Position numbers and translations under genes: made by a program. Under the pieces are notes generated by a model. It had not been told where the DNA came from. It made no database searches and saw nothing but the letters and a program-made list of their open reading frames with translations. This document shows, in pieces, positions 25,710 through 36,715 of a DNA stretch of 64,000 bases. This DNA comes from DATBAX01 sp963762965 (GTDB lineage: Bacteria; Acidobacteriota; Terriglobia; Terriglobales; Acidobacteriaceae). The DNA lies in contig CAVXME010000001.1 of assembly GCA_963762965.1 (NCBI GenBank), positions 186,001 to 250,000 on the forward strand, read 5' to 3'. Each line of letters opens with the position of its first letter. Position 1 is the stretch's first letter.

Positions 25710-26654
25710 ATGGCAATCCAAAAGACGGAGAAAATCTGGCATAACGGCAAGCTTATTCGCTGGGAAGACGCAACCATCCATGTGATGTCGCACGTGGTGC
25801 ACTATGGTTCGTCGGTATTTGAGGGCGTGCGTTGCTATCAGCTGCCTACAGGTCCGGCCATCTTTCGCGCGCAGGAACACATGCAGCGCCTGCTGGATTC
25901 CGCCAAGATTTACCGCATTGATGTCGACTACACGCGCGACGAGCTTGTCGCGGCCATGGTCGAGGTGGTGAAGAACAATGGCGTGTCGCCATGCTACATC
26001 CGTCCCATTGTTTTGCGCGGATATGGCGAAGCTGGCGTGAACCCTTTCAACTCGCCGACAGAGGTTTACATCATCAACTATCCGTGGGGAAAATATCTCG
26101 GCACGAATGAAGAAGGTGCGGACGTCTGCGTTTCGTCCTGGACCCGGCTTGCCCCCAATACGCTGCCGGCGATGGCGAAGTCGGGCGCGAATTACATGAA
26201 TTCGCAGCTTATGAAAATGGAAGCCGTGATAAACGGCTACGTCGAGGGCATCGCTCTGGACGCCAATGGCTACGTCAGCGAAGGCTCCGGCGAGAACGTG
26301 TTTGTAGTTCGCAACGGCGTGCTGCAGACCGCGCCGCTCGGCAATTCGGTGCTTCCGGGAATCACCCGCAATTCTGTGCTCACGATCGCCCGTGAGCTCG
26401 GTATTCCAGTCGAGGAAACGGGAATCCCGCGCGAGATGTTGTACATCTCGGACGAGGCGTTCTTTACCGGAACAGCCGCCGAAGTCACGCCGATTCGATC
26501 GGTGGACAAGATTATGGTCGGCAATGGCGGAGCGAAACCGATTACCAAGGCCATCCAGAAAGAGTTTTATGCGATTGTCCGCGGAGAAAAACCAGACAAA
26601 CATGGCTGGTTGACTGCGGTGCCGGTGAGTAGCAAACAGCCAGTCACGGTCTAA
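25710..26654 (+). CDS. ilvE: Branched-chain amino acid aminotransferase
   Basis: 314-aa fold-type IV PLP enzyme that makes or degrades Leu, Ile and Val. It has the N-terminal IWHNGKLIRWEDATIHVMSH, the Arg-containing YIRPIVLRGYG, the lysine segment MAKSGANYMNSQ, EGSGENVFVV, the phosphate-binding LPGITRNSV and GTAAEVTPIRSVD. Length and order match IlvE. The AGGAG box is six bases upstream of the ATG. It is monocistronic with its own terminator at 26680. Confidence 0.95.
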   Translation: MAIQKTEKIWHNGKLIRWEDATIHVMSHVVHYGSSVFEGVRCYQLPTGPAIFRAQEHMQRLLDSAKIYRIDVDYTRDELVAAMVEVVKNNGVSPCYIRPIVLRGYGEAGVNPFNSPTEVYIINYPWGKYLGTNEEGADVCVSSWTRLAPNTLPAMAKSGANYMNSQLMKMEAVINGYVEGIALDANGYVSEGSGENVFVVRNGVLQTAPLGNSVLPGITRNSVLTIARELGIPVEETGIPREMLYISDEAFFTGTAAEVTPIRSVDKIMVGNGGAKPITKAIQKEFYAIVRGEKPDKHGWLTAVPVSSKQPVTV

Positions 26655-26679
26655 GAACAACACTGAAGTCAGAATGGAG

Positions 26680-26715
26680 AAAGCACGGGTTGATCCCCGT
26701 GCTTTTATTTTTGCG
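26680..26715 (+). terminator. Rho-independent terminator of ilvE
   Basis: AAAGCACGGG (26680-26689) pairs with CCCGTGCTTT (26696-26705) around TTGATC, followed by TATTTTT. Confidence 0.9.
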
Positions 26716-26732
26716 AAAGACATTGCCAAAAA

Positions 26733-27128
26733 CTACGTTCCACACCACAACACTTCGACCGGATATTTTTCGAAAATGCGATCCGCAGTCAGAATCGTCA
26801 TCCCTTCCGCAATTGCCTGTGCAATGATTAACCGGTCAAATGGATCTGCATGATGCCGCGGGAGTTCATACACTTTAAGGGTATGGCTCTGGGTGATGGT
26901 GAGTGAACGGATACCTTGTGCGGTCAATCGTTTGGGAATGTACGAATTCGGGGGTTCAGGCAATTCAAGCTTCCCCAGTTGCGTCTTGATCACGACTTCC
27001 CACGAACTCGCGGCGGATAAATAGATTTCTTCCTCTCCATCGGAAAAGATCTCTAGCGCCGCTTTTCCGAGCTTTTCCGTCGGACCGACACTCCACATCC
27101 AGGCAACAGTATCGAGCAGATACTTCAT
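26733..27128 (-). CDS. PIN-domain toxin (VapC-like ribonuclease)
   Basis: 131 aa with the PIN pattern: the first acidic residue in LLDTVAWMW, Glu in SAASSWEVVIK, then HHADPFDRLIIAQA and LTADRIFEKY for the remaining metal-binding acids. VapC toxins cut tRNA or rRNA when free of antitoxin. Its start codon overlaps the stop of the antitoxin gene by four bases, the usual translational coupling. It belongs to the group paired with Phd-type antitoxins. All four acidic positions are kept, so it should be active. Confidence 0.85.
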   Translation of the reverse strand: MKYLLDTVAWMWSVGPTEKLGKAALEIFSDGEEEIYLSAASSWEVVIKTQLGKLELPEPPNSYIPKRLTAQGIRSLTITQSHTLKVYELPRHHADPFDRLIIAQAIAEGMTILTADRIFEKYPVEVLWCGT

Positions 27129-27400
27129 TTGCGTTTCCGTTGGCGCGGCTTTTCCAGCTCAGGGAGTTCTCCTCCATAAAACTCCCTTAGCAGGTCTTCA
27201 GGTAAAGGAGCATCAAAGTCGTCAGCGATCCAAATCTTGCCGCGATCCATCCCTAGCGGACGGATTTTCTTCTTGGATTCAACTGGTACCAGACGTGCCA
27301 CCGGGACGCCGGCACGCGCAATCGTAACTTCTTCTCCCTGCGCCACCCGCTGCAGAAGGCGGGAAAAGTGCGTCTTCGCTTCATGAATGTTGACTTCCAT
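27125..27400 (-). CDS. Phd/YefM-type antitoxin
   Basis: 91 aa. The Phd fold is visible in MEVNIHEAKTHFSRLLQRV and EEVTIARAGVPVARLVPV; the C-terminal half is charged (LPEDLLREFYGGELPEL) and would wrap the toxin. The N-terminal half normally binds the operator and represses its own operon. A paired palindrome lies just upstream of its start codon (27412-27435). Confidence 0.85.
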   Translation of the reverse strand: MEVNIHEAKTHFSRLLQRVAQGEEVTIARAGVPVARLVPVESKKKIRPLGMDRGKIWIADDFDAPLPEDLLREFYGGELPELEKPRQRKRK

Positions 27401-27411
27401 AAAGTCATCGT

Positions 27412-27435
27412 AGACTAAGTCTGTGGACTAAGTCT
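27412..27435 (-). promoter_or_regulatory. Paired palindromic operator and promoter of the toxin-antitoxin operon
   Basis: AGACTAAGTCT (27412-27422) is a perfect odd palindrome; GGACTAAGTCT (27425-27435) repeats it 13 bases further. On the minus strand TAGACT, an 18-base spacer and TACGAT form a candidate promoter across the same sites, ending about six bases before the antitoxin ATG. Binding of a Phd dimer to each site would block transcription. Confidence 0.65.
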
Positions 27436-27562
27436 ACACCTTACTTCACCTTGGTGCATCCTCCGCTTCGCGGAAATCCTATTTTTCTCCGTTACTTAGG
27501 TCATCTTGGGTCAAGTGACTTTTCGGTTCATCATACTGATGGGTTGAACCGGGAAGGGTCGA

Positions 27563-28687
27563 ATGAATATTGATGATCTGCTTCGCATCGCGATGGAGCG
27601 CCGAGCGTCTGACTTGCACCTTAAGGTCGGCAATTATCCTCATCTCCGCATCGATGGCGAACTGACTCCGCTCACCGACCAGCCCCGCATCAGCGCTGAG
27701 GACATGCTCACCATGGCCTTCAGCATGATGTCGGCCCGGCAAAAACAAAAATTCAAAGAGAGCACGGAAATTGACATGGCCTACGGCGTCGCCGGATTGG
27801 GCCGCTTCCGTGTGAACGTTTTTCAGCAGCGTGGCAACGTGGGATTGGTCCTGCGTATGATTCCCACCAAAATTCGCGCACTCGACGAATTGTATTTACC
27901 AAAGATTGTCGAACAGGTCTGCGACATGCCGCGCGGATTAATTCTTGTAACTGGCGTCACCGGTTCCGGTAAGTCCACAACTCTGGCGGCGATGGTCGAT
28001 CGCATTAACTCCACGCGCGCCGAACACATTATTACGATTGAAGATCCCATCGAATTTTTGCATCGCGATAAAAAAGGCTACGTCAACCAGCGTGAGATTG
28101 AAGTGGATACGCCGTCATTTTCCGCAGCGCTGCGCGCTTCTCTGCGTCAGGATCCCGACGTCATTCTGGTCGGCGAAATGCGTGACATGGAAACCATTGG
28201 CACTGCCCTGCACGCCGCCGAAACCGGCCACATGGTGTTCTCGACCCTGCACACGTTGGACGCGGTGGAAACCATCAACCGTATCATCGCCGTCTTTCCG
28301 CCACCGGAGCAAAAACAAATTCGCTTGCAACTTGCTGCCGTGCTGCGCGCCGTGATTAGCCAGCGCCTTGTACGTCGCTGCGACGGAGACGGCCGAGTAC
28401 CGGCTGTCGAAGTCATGATCAATACCGCTTACATTCGCGAGTGTATTCTGGTTCCTGAAAAAACTCGCGCTGTCCGCGACGCCATTGCAGCCGGCACTTC
28501 GCAGTACGGCATGCAGACCTTCGATCAATCGTTGTGGGACTTGTTCCAGGCTGGCCTCGTAAATTACGAAACCGCTCTGGAAAGCGCCTCGAATGCCGAC
28601 GACTTCAAGTTGCGCATGTCGGGTATTTCGTCCACCAGCGACATTTCGAAGAACTCCATGCAGCAGGCAGGCTTCGGCGGAAGGTAG
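27563..28687 (+). CDS. pilT: Type IV pilus retraction ATPase
   Basis: 374 aa hexameric ATPase that pulls back type IV pili and powers twitching. It has the N-terminal PAS-like region (ASDLHLKVGNYPHLRIDGEL), Walker A GVTGSGKST at residues 131-139, the Asp box THIITIED-like AEHIITIEDPIEF, Walker B DPDVILVGEMRD, the His box TGHMVFSTLHT and the AIRNLIRE-equivalent TRAVRDAIAAG in the C-terminal part. Length agrees with PilT rather than PilB. No other pilus genes are adjacent. A ribosome-binding AAGGG is seven bases upstream. Confidence 0.93.
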   Translation: MNIDDLLRIAMERRASDLHLKVGNYPHLRIDGELTPLTDQPRISAEDMLTMAFSMMSARQKQKFKESTEIDMAYGVAGLGRFRVNVFQQRGNVGLVLRMIPTKIRALDELYLPKIVEQVCDMPRGLILVTGVTGSGKSTTLAAMVDRINSTRAEHIITIEDPIEFLHRDKKGYVNQREIEVDTPSFSAALRASLRQDPDVILVGEMRDMETIGTALHAAETGHMVFSTLHTLDAVETINRIIAVFPPPEQKQIRLQLAAVLRAVISQRLVRRCDGDGRVPAVEVMINTAYIRECILVPEKTRAVRDAIAAGTSQYGMQTFDQSLWDLFQAGLVNYETALESASNADDFKLRMSGISSTSDISKNSMQQAGFGGR

Positions 28688-28770
28688 CTATGTGGCGCGG
28701 ACGCCCTCGTCCGCGTGACGGCGTCAAGTTTTCGTTGCTTTGCAGGGCTGCCGAATACGCCTCCACCATT

Positions 28771-28979
28771 GTCATTTCGAGCGAAGCGAGAAGTCTGCTT
28801 TCCCTCAGTCCAAGCAAACCCCCAAACCTCTGTCCTCCTGAGCGGAGTGAGTGTTTCGCGCAGCGAAGCACTCACGGAGTCGAAGGACCCCTATACCCAC
28901 AACGCCTGCCTGCGGTAGCGGATCCTTCGACTGCGAGAAAACTTCGTACCTCAGTTTCCTCTCCGCTCAGGATGACAAG
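28771..28979 (+). repeat. Cluster of dispersed repeats between pilT and recX
   Basis: Three related units: GTCATTTCGAGCGAAGCG at 28771, TGTCCTCCTGAGCGGAGTG ... CGAAGGACCCCT at 28831-28890, and an inverted copy GATCCTTCGACTGCG ... GCTCAGGATGACAAG at 28921-28979. A separate short palindrome GCGGACG/CGTCCGC lies at about 28696-28713. The whole 297-base gap is repeat-derived and I see no gene in it. Confidence 0.75.
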
Positions 28980-29041
28980 ATTTTGTGAGTGTTCATCCAA
29001 CCATGCTTTTCCTTCCCACTTGCGCTATCGTTAGCCTAGTA

Positions 29042-29575
29042 ATGCCTTTCCCGCGTCCCAAACAAACTGATTCCGAAGATGTGCTCTACGAGTATGCCGT
29101 TGGCGCACTGAGCCGCCGCATGCGCTCGGTCGCTGAGTTGAAGCGTCTGTTGCGGCCTCGAGTCGAAGCCGAGACAGAGTACGGAAAAACGCTGGTCGAG
29201 TTGGTAATTCGCAGGCTGAAAGATCAGGGATATCTGAACGATGCCCGGTATGCGGCGATGTATACGTCCTATCGCAAGGAAAACGAAAAGTTCGGCCGGA
29301 TGCGCGTCGTCACCGATCTTAAGACTAAAGGCGTTCACGGCGAAGTTATCGACAAGGCCGTGGCTTCGGTCTATGACGATGTCAGCGATGAGAAACAGGC
29401 ACGCGAATATTTGCGCCGGAAACGTCTGCAAAAACCGAAAGATAAGAAGCAGACTGCCCGCATTTTTCGTAATCTCATGCGCGCTGGGTTTGGCGCGAAG
29501 ACCATCTTCAAAATCCTGAAAACCTGGGACGTAGACGACGAGACCCTTGGCGCGCTGGAGAACGAAATCGAATGA
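29042..29575 (+). CDS. recX: Regulatory protein RecX
   Basis: About 177 aa, helical three-repeat protein that blocks RecA filament growth. It shows LYEYAVGALSRRMRSVAELKR, LVIRRLKDQGYLNDARYA (the best conserved RecX segment) and the C-terminal RIFRNLMRAGFGAKTI. The start is uncertain: ATG 29042 is the family-like choice; GTG 28985 and ATG 29003 are in frame but run into repeat DNA. No ribosome-binding site is obvious for any of them. The recA gene is not in the window. Confidence 0.8.
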   Translation: MPFPRPKQTDSEDVLYEYAVGALSRRMRSVAELKRLLRPRVEAETEYGKTLVELVIRRLKDQGYLNDARYAAMYTSYRKENEKFGRMRVVTDLKTKGVHGEVIDKAVASVYDDVSDEKQAREYLRRKRLQKPKDKKQTARIFRNLMRAGFGAKTIFKILKTWDVDDETLGALENEIE

Positions 29576-29666
29576 GTCAAAACACCGCTGCATGATGCCC
29601 GTTGCGTTCCGAAGCTGAAATGCATCATACTTCTCTAACCACTTTGATCCAATCTACGGAGGCAAT

Positions 29667-30056
29667 ATGAAATCCAAGCTTGCGGCAATTCTCGCCGCTG
29701 CGTTACTCGGTTCAGCAACCATGTTGTTCGCACAGGATGCGGCACAGGACGTCGACAAGGCAGCAAAAGACACGGGGCATGCTACCAAGACAGCAGCCAA
29801 GGACACCGCGAAGGGCACCGACAAGGCTGCCCATAAAACAGCGAGTGTGACCAAGCACGTGGCGAAAAAAACCGGACATGCCACTAAAGTAGCTGCCAAA
29901 GACACTGCGAAGGACACCGACAAAGCCGCGGATAAGACCGCAGACGTGACCAAAGACGCAGCCAAAGACACGGGACACGCCGTGAAGACGGGCGCGAAGG
30001 ACACCGGCAAAGGAGTCAAGAAAGCCGCGGATAAAACCGCCGATACCATGAAGTAG
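29667..30056 (+). CDS. Exported LEA-like Lys/Ala/Asp/Thr repeat protein
   Basis: 129 aa. A clean signal peptide (MKSKLAAILAAALLGSATMLFAQ) is followed by about nine imperfect 11-residue repeats of the type AAKDTGHATKT / AAKDTAKDTDK / AADKTADVTK. There are no aromatic or Cys residues in the mature part. This is the composition and period of group-3 LEA and related desiccation-protection proteins, which fold into amphipathic helices on drying. Function is inferred. A perfect GGAGG precedes the ATG by five bases. It stands alone between recX and alaS. Confidence 0.7.
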   Translation: MKSKLAAILAAALLGSATMLFAQDAAQDVDKAAKDTGHATKTAAKDTAKGTDKAAHKTASVTKHVAKKTGHATKVAAKDTAKDTDKAADKTADVTKDAAKDTGHAVKTGAKDTGKGVKKAADKTADTMK

Positions 30057-30165
30057 GTAACGCCTACAACGAACCGCAGAGTTCGCCGAGGCCGCAGAGT
30101 CGAGGATGGTAGTACTCATCTGTGGCCCTGTGGCCTCTGCGTTTTTAATTTAGAATTGATTTTCC

Positions 30166-33021
<2,856 letters not shown>

Positions 33022-33056
33022 TCACCGCTCGACATGACTAGGCGTTTGGAGTGGCC

Positions 33057-33419
33057 ATGGAAAAACGCGTTCGATTGATCAAACATCAGGGTCACTCCAT
33101 CATGGTGATCGACCTGAGTCACTGCACTCCAGCTGAGATTATTCCTCTGGCGGACGAAATCCAGCATCGCGTGGCGGAGCATCCCCACAACTCTGTGCTC
33201 ATCTTCGCGGACTTTACCGGTATTCAGATCGATAAGGCCACCGCCATGCGGCTTAAAGAGGTATTGGCCATGGACCGTCCTTATGTAAAGCGTTCGGCGT
33301 GGGTGGGAACGGAGAGCCTGCCGCACGTGTTCTATGAAAACTTCAAGAGTTTTTCGCAGCGCGATTTTCCCGTGTTCAAGACGCGGGAAGAGGCGATGGA
33401 TTGGTTGGTGAAGGAGTAA
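33057..33419 (+). CDS. STAS/SpoIIAA-like small soluble protein, hypothetical
   Basis: 120 aa starting at ATG 33057, five bases after GGAG. The alternation SIMVIDLSHCTPAEIIPLAD and NSVLIFADFTGIQIDKATAMRL ... VKRSAWVG ... KTREEAMDWLVKE resembles the STAS/SpoIIAA-like fold seen in 'DUF' proteins of this size. Such domains bind partners or lipids; no role can be assigned. It follows alaS by 35 bases on the same strand and may be co-transcribed. Confidence 0.6.
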   Translation: MEKRVRLIKHQGHSIMVIDLSHCTPAEIIPLADEIQHRVAEHPHNSVLIFADFTGIQIDKATAMRLKEVLAMDRPYVKRSAWVGTESLPHVFYENFKSFSQRDFPVFKTREEAMDWLVKE

Positions 33420-33491
33420 GGCACAAATTGCGTGGCAAGAAAAAGCAGATTCCTCGGCTTCGCTCGGAATGACAAGATTAATTTTTCCGAA

Positions 33492-34622
33492 TTAACTTCG
33501 CCACTTCAGTGTCACCGGCCCCTGCATTGGGTGCTTCAGCTCTTGGCCTGTGCGCTTTGACTCCAGATGTGCGGCTTTGAGCTGGAAATACCATTTCGCG
33601 GGGCGATCCGCGTCGTCGATCAACATTAAGTGGGGATTGTGTTTCAGGCCTTCTGCTTGATCTTCCATGGTTTGCCGGTCCTGCTCGACAAATTTCGCAA
33701 AAACAAACTTCAGCAATTCAGGCGCAAACGGGAACCAGCGGAACAGATTCCAGCAAGCGACTACGTCAATGCGGCAACGGTTGCGGGTGATGGGCGTGAC
33801 TGTCGTCAGCGAAGAAAACCAGTACTTCCCTGCCCGGATAGTTTCGAGGCGCAGGTTGGGCAGGACAAAATCGATCGTAGTGGTGATCGAATCGGCGTCG
33901 GCGTAGAGGCGCAGCAGTTTGTAGGGCGCGCTGTTTGAACTCGGAGTGTGCGCGCTCATGCGGAATCCGTTGGGGATGGGCTCGAAATTCTTCTGCTTCT
34001 CATGAATGCTGTGGCGACTACGCCACCACCAGGCCTGATGAACAAACGGGCCGTGGGCGGGATCCATAAGACCGATGATGCCGTGGTCAACGGTGACCGG
34101 CACGTCCGCGGTAAGGTGCGCGATCTTGTATTGATCGCTGAACTTTGGCAGCTGAGGGACTGGGAAGGGAGGCTCGGCGGCCTTGGTAAAGCCCGCGCCC
34201 GCAGGCTTTGGCTCGGGGATGAATACCCAGATGTAGCCGTCGTGTTCTTCACAGGCATAAGCACCGGCGTAGATGCGATCCACTTTCAGCTTCTGATCCG
34301 CGGTGAGCGAGGGGATGAGCTGGCACTGGCCGCTGTGCGCCTCGAACTTCCAGCCGTGATAGCTGCACTCGATATTTTGTCCATCGAAGTGTCCGCAGGA
34401 AAGCGGCATGCCGCGGTGAGGACAGGCATCGTGCAATGCGAAAGGACGACCCTGGGCATCGCGTCCAAGGACCAGAGGCGCTTCTAGCAGTGTTGCCTTC
34501 TGCAACCGAATGCGAGTGACTTGTCCGCTGGGCAACGCCCGGTACCAGAAGCCGAACAGCATCAGGGAATCTGGCACTTCGCGCTGTGGCAGATCGGACG
34601 CAGGGATTATCGGTTCGCCCAT
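33492..34622 (-). CDS. Rieske non-haem iron oxygenase
   Basis: 376 aa. A Rieske [2Fe-2S] domain is near the N-terminus with CPHRGMPLSCG and, 16-17 residues on, CSYHGWKF. The mononuclear iron site of the catalytic domain appears as DHGIIGLMDPAHGPFVH (two His, with a later Asp). The arrangement and lack of a beta-subunit gene suggest a pheophorbide-a-oxygenase/vanillate-demethylase-like monooxygenase rather than a classical ring-hydroxylating dioxygenase. The substrate is unknown. No ferredoxin or reductase gene lies close by, so electrons must come from elsewhere. Confidence 0.8.
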   Translation of the reverse strand: MGEPIIPASDLPQREVPDSLMLFGFWYRALPSGQVTRIRLQKATLLEAPLVLGRDAQGRPFALHDACPHRGMPLSCGHFDGQNIECSYHGWKFEAHSGQCQLIPSLTADQKLKVDRIYAGAYACEEHDGYIWVFIPEPKPAGAGFTKAAEPPFPVPQLPKFSDQYKIAHLTADVPVTVDHGIIGLMDPAHGPFVHQAWWWRSRHSIHEKQKNFEPIPNGFRMSAHTPSSNSAPYKLLRLYADADSITTTIDFVLPNLRLETIRAGKYWFSSLTTVTPITRNRCRIDVVACWNLFRWFPFAPELLKFVFAKFVEQDRQTMEDQAEGLKHNPHLMLIDDADRPAKWYFQLKAAHLESKRTGQELKHPMQGPVTLKWRS

Positions 34623-34681
34623 GAGAGATGAAAATCAGCGTAACACAGCGGAGAAGCACGAATCTTTCCAGAAGAAGATCG

Positions 34682-34700
34682 GACGGCCGAGGCGGCCGTC
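34682..34700 (+). repeat. Palindromic intergenic element (GACGGCC / GGCCGTC)
   Basis: A 7-bp stem with a GAGGC loop, followed by GCTACG. It is related to the element at 13408-13428 and lies between the Rieske and glnK genes. Confidence 0.55.
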
Positions 34701-34719
34701 GCTACGTAGCCGTGCCAGC

Positions 34720-35058
34720 CTACAGGGCGGCGTCGCCGCGCTCCTGGTTGCGGATGCGGATGGCTTGATCGATTTTAGAAACGAAGATTTTGCCGTCGCC
34801 GATCTTGCCGGTGGCCGCGGTCTTGATGATGGTCTCGACGGTCTGGTCGACGAGGTTGTCGGCGATGACCAGCTCGATCTTGATCTTGGGCAGCAGATCG
34901 ACGCTATATTCGCGTCCGCGATAGACTTCGGTGTGGCCTTTTTGCCGTCCGTGGCCACGCACATCCAGAATCGTCATACCCTGGACGCCGAGCTCGGTCA
35001 GCGCTTCTTTGACTGCGTCAAATTTGGAAGGCTGAATAATGGCTTCAATCTTGGTCAT
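34720..35058 (-). CDS. glnK: Nitrogen regulatory protein P-II
   Basis: 112-aa PII signal protein that senses 2-oxoglutarate and ATP/ADP and gates ammonium transporters. It starts MTKIEAIIQPSKFDAVKEAL; the T-loop is GRQKGHTEVYRGREYSVDLLPK with the uridylylation-type Tyr in GREYSV; the B- and C-loops are TAATGKIGDGKIFV and IRIRNQERG. The start at 35058 gives the exact family length. It is divergent from the amt gene, the usual partner, across a 157-base regulatory gap. GlnK is preferred over GlnB because of the amt link. Confidence 0.93.
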   Translation of the reverse strand: MTKIEAIIQPSKFDAVKEALTELGVQGMTILDVRGHGRQKGHTEVYRGREYSVDLLPKIKIELVIADNLVDQTVETIIKTAATGKIGDGKIFVSKIDQAIRIRNQERGDAAL

Positions 35059-35215
35059 GATGGATGGTTGTCCTCTAAATGCCGCGCCTGCATCGTAAGG
35101 GGAAAATTCGAATTGGGCAAAGCATAAATTTTCTATTGCGCAAATAAGCGATTTGTATTGTGATGTTGCATCCTGAGGCAAGTTCGTGGTCGGCGCTTAC
35201 CGGAGTCATATTTCC

Positions 35216-35395
35216 ATGAAAATTACTGGTTTCCTATTATTGCTGGCGGGCTGGGGGCTTGTTTTGTCGGCGCTGGCGCTTCTGCGGTCGGTGCCAGCGG
35301 AAACCGGGTTTGTGCTGGCCGGAATCGCAGTGGAAGGCCTGGGGATGGGGTTGGTTGCCCGCGCTCACTCGATCCTACCGGAGGATCAAGGCTGA
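35216..35395 (+). CDS. Small two-segment membrane protein in front of amt
   Basis: 59 aa, with two hydrophobic stretches (ITGFLLLLAGWGLVLSALALL and TGFVLAGIAVEGLGMGLV) and a short polar tail. Its TGA stop shares one base with the amt ATG, and the amt ribosome-binding GGAGG lies inside it, so the two are translationally coupled. No family was recognised. It may be an accessory protein of the transporter, or a short leader gene that controls amt translation. Confidence 0.6.
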   Translation: MKITGFLLLLAGWGLVLSALALLRSVPAETGFVLAGIAVEGLGMGLVARAHSILPEDQG

Positions 35396-36696
35396 TGCCT
35401 CTGCCGGCCCCTGCATTTTCCGAACTGACGATGGCCCTGTGTATTCTCTGCATTTTTTTGGTCCCGTTCGCCGGGGCCGGGCTGGCACTGATTAATACCG
35501 GCCTCGGCCGTTCCCGTAGTTCGGCTCACGCCATGATGGCTTCTCTGTGCGTGATTGCGGTGGCGGCCCTTGCATATTTCGTTTGCGGATTTTCGTGGCA
35601 AGGGTTTGTTGGGCTGCCGGCGCATTCCTTCATGATAGGCGGAAGGGCATGGAACTGGATTGCGGCAGGGCCTTTGTTCATGCGGGGATTGGAATTCAAC
35701 GGCTCCCCGGCTTCTCTGGCGGCTTGGCTGCAAATTGTCAGCGTTGGATTGGCTGCGCTGATTCCACTGGGCGCGGGCACCGACCGCTGGCGGCTGAGTG
35801 CAAGCTGCGCTTCGACGGCGCTGCTGGCGGGCTGGACGTATCCGCTATTTGCGCACTGGGTATGGGGCGGAGGATGGCTGGCGCAACTCGGCGTTAACTA
35901 CGGACTGGGTCACGGGTTTGTCGATGCCGGAGGCGCAAGCTCGATTCATGTGGTGGGAGGACTGACGGCGTTGTCAATTGCGTGGATTCTGGGCCCACGG
36001 CGCGGCAAATACTCGTCGAACGGTATGCCGGCCGCCATCCCCGGCCACAACAGCGTGTTTGTCCTGTTTGGCTGCTTGCTGGCGTGGGTGGGATGGTTGG
36101 GGCTCAATTCCGCCGGGGCGATTTTGTTTGCTGGGGCAGAAAGCGGCCGGATCGTGCTGGTCGGAGTAAACACAACTCTGGCTGCGGTTTCGGCGGGTTT
36201 GACGGCGGCGCTCGTCACCCGCACACGCTTTGGCAAGCCGGACGCCTCGATTACCGCGAATGGCTGGGTTGGCGGGCTGGTGGCCAGCAGTGCGGGTTGC
36301 GCGCTCTTGAAGCCTTCCGCCGCCGTGATCGTCGGCGTGGCTGCCGGGGCCCTGGTCACGCTGGCAGTGGAGCGGTTCGAGTTCAATTTGAAGGTGGATG
36401 ATCCGGGAGGCGCAATTTCCGTGCATGCCCTGGGCGGGATTTGGGGCATACTGGCACTCGGGCTGTTTGCTGAGTTTTCTGGTCAAGCCGGACAGTTTCT
36501 CGCACAGCTGATCGGAATCGCTACCCTGATTGGTTTTGTGCTGCCCCTGACCTATGGCTTGAACTGGCTTCTGAATCGATTCTACCCACAACGCGTGGCA
36601 CTGGACGGAGAACGTCAGGGCATGGATTTACACGAGCTGGGAGCAGATGCTTATCCAGAATCTGTGACTCATACCGAGGAGTACACCCAGCGCTAG
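35395..36696 (+). CDS. amt: Ammonium transporter (Amt family)
   Basis: 433 aa with about 11 membrane segments. Family marks are DAGGASSIHVVGGLTAL (first pore His), LGWLGLNSAGAILF, NTTLAAVSAG, GLVASSAGCALL and the second pore His in DDPGGAISVHALGG. Both His of the twin-His pore are kept. The N-terminus is shorter than in AmtB and has no obvious cleavable signal, and the C-terminal tail ends in an acidic stretch instead of the classic GlnK-binding tail. Context with glnK supports nitrogen scavenging. Confidence 0.9.
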   Translation: MPLPAPAFSELTMALCILCIFLVPFAGAGLALINTGLGRSRSSAHAMMASLCVIAVAALAYFVCGFSWQGFVGLPAHSFMIGGRAWNWIAAGPLFMRGLEFNGSPASLAAWLQIVSVGLAALIPLGAGTDRWRLSASCASTALLAGWTYPLFAHWVWGGGWLAQLGVNYGLGHGFVDAGGASSIHVVGGLTALSIAWILGPRRGKYSSNGMPAAIPGHNSVFVLFGCLLAWVGWLGLNSAGAILFAGAESGRIVLVGVNTTLAAVSAGLTAALVTRTRFGKPDASITANGWVGGLVASSAGCALLKPSAAVIVGVAAGALVTLAVERFEFNLKVDDPGGAISVHALGGIWGILALGLFAEFSGQAGQFLAQLIGIATLIGFVLPLTYGLNWLLNRFYPQRVALDGERQGMDLHELGADAYPESVTHTEEYTQR

Positions 36697-36715
36697 GCAT
36701 GTATTCGCGTGGCCA

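Noticed and set aside
35059..35215. A sigma-54 promoter in the glnK-amt gap
   Set aside because: I looked for GG-N10-GC with TGGCAC/TTGC flanks on both strands and found no acceptable match.
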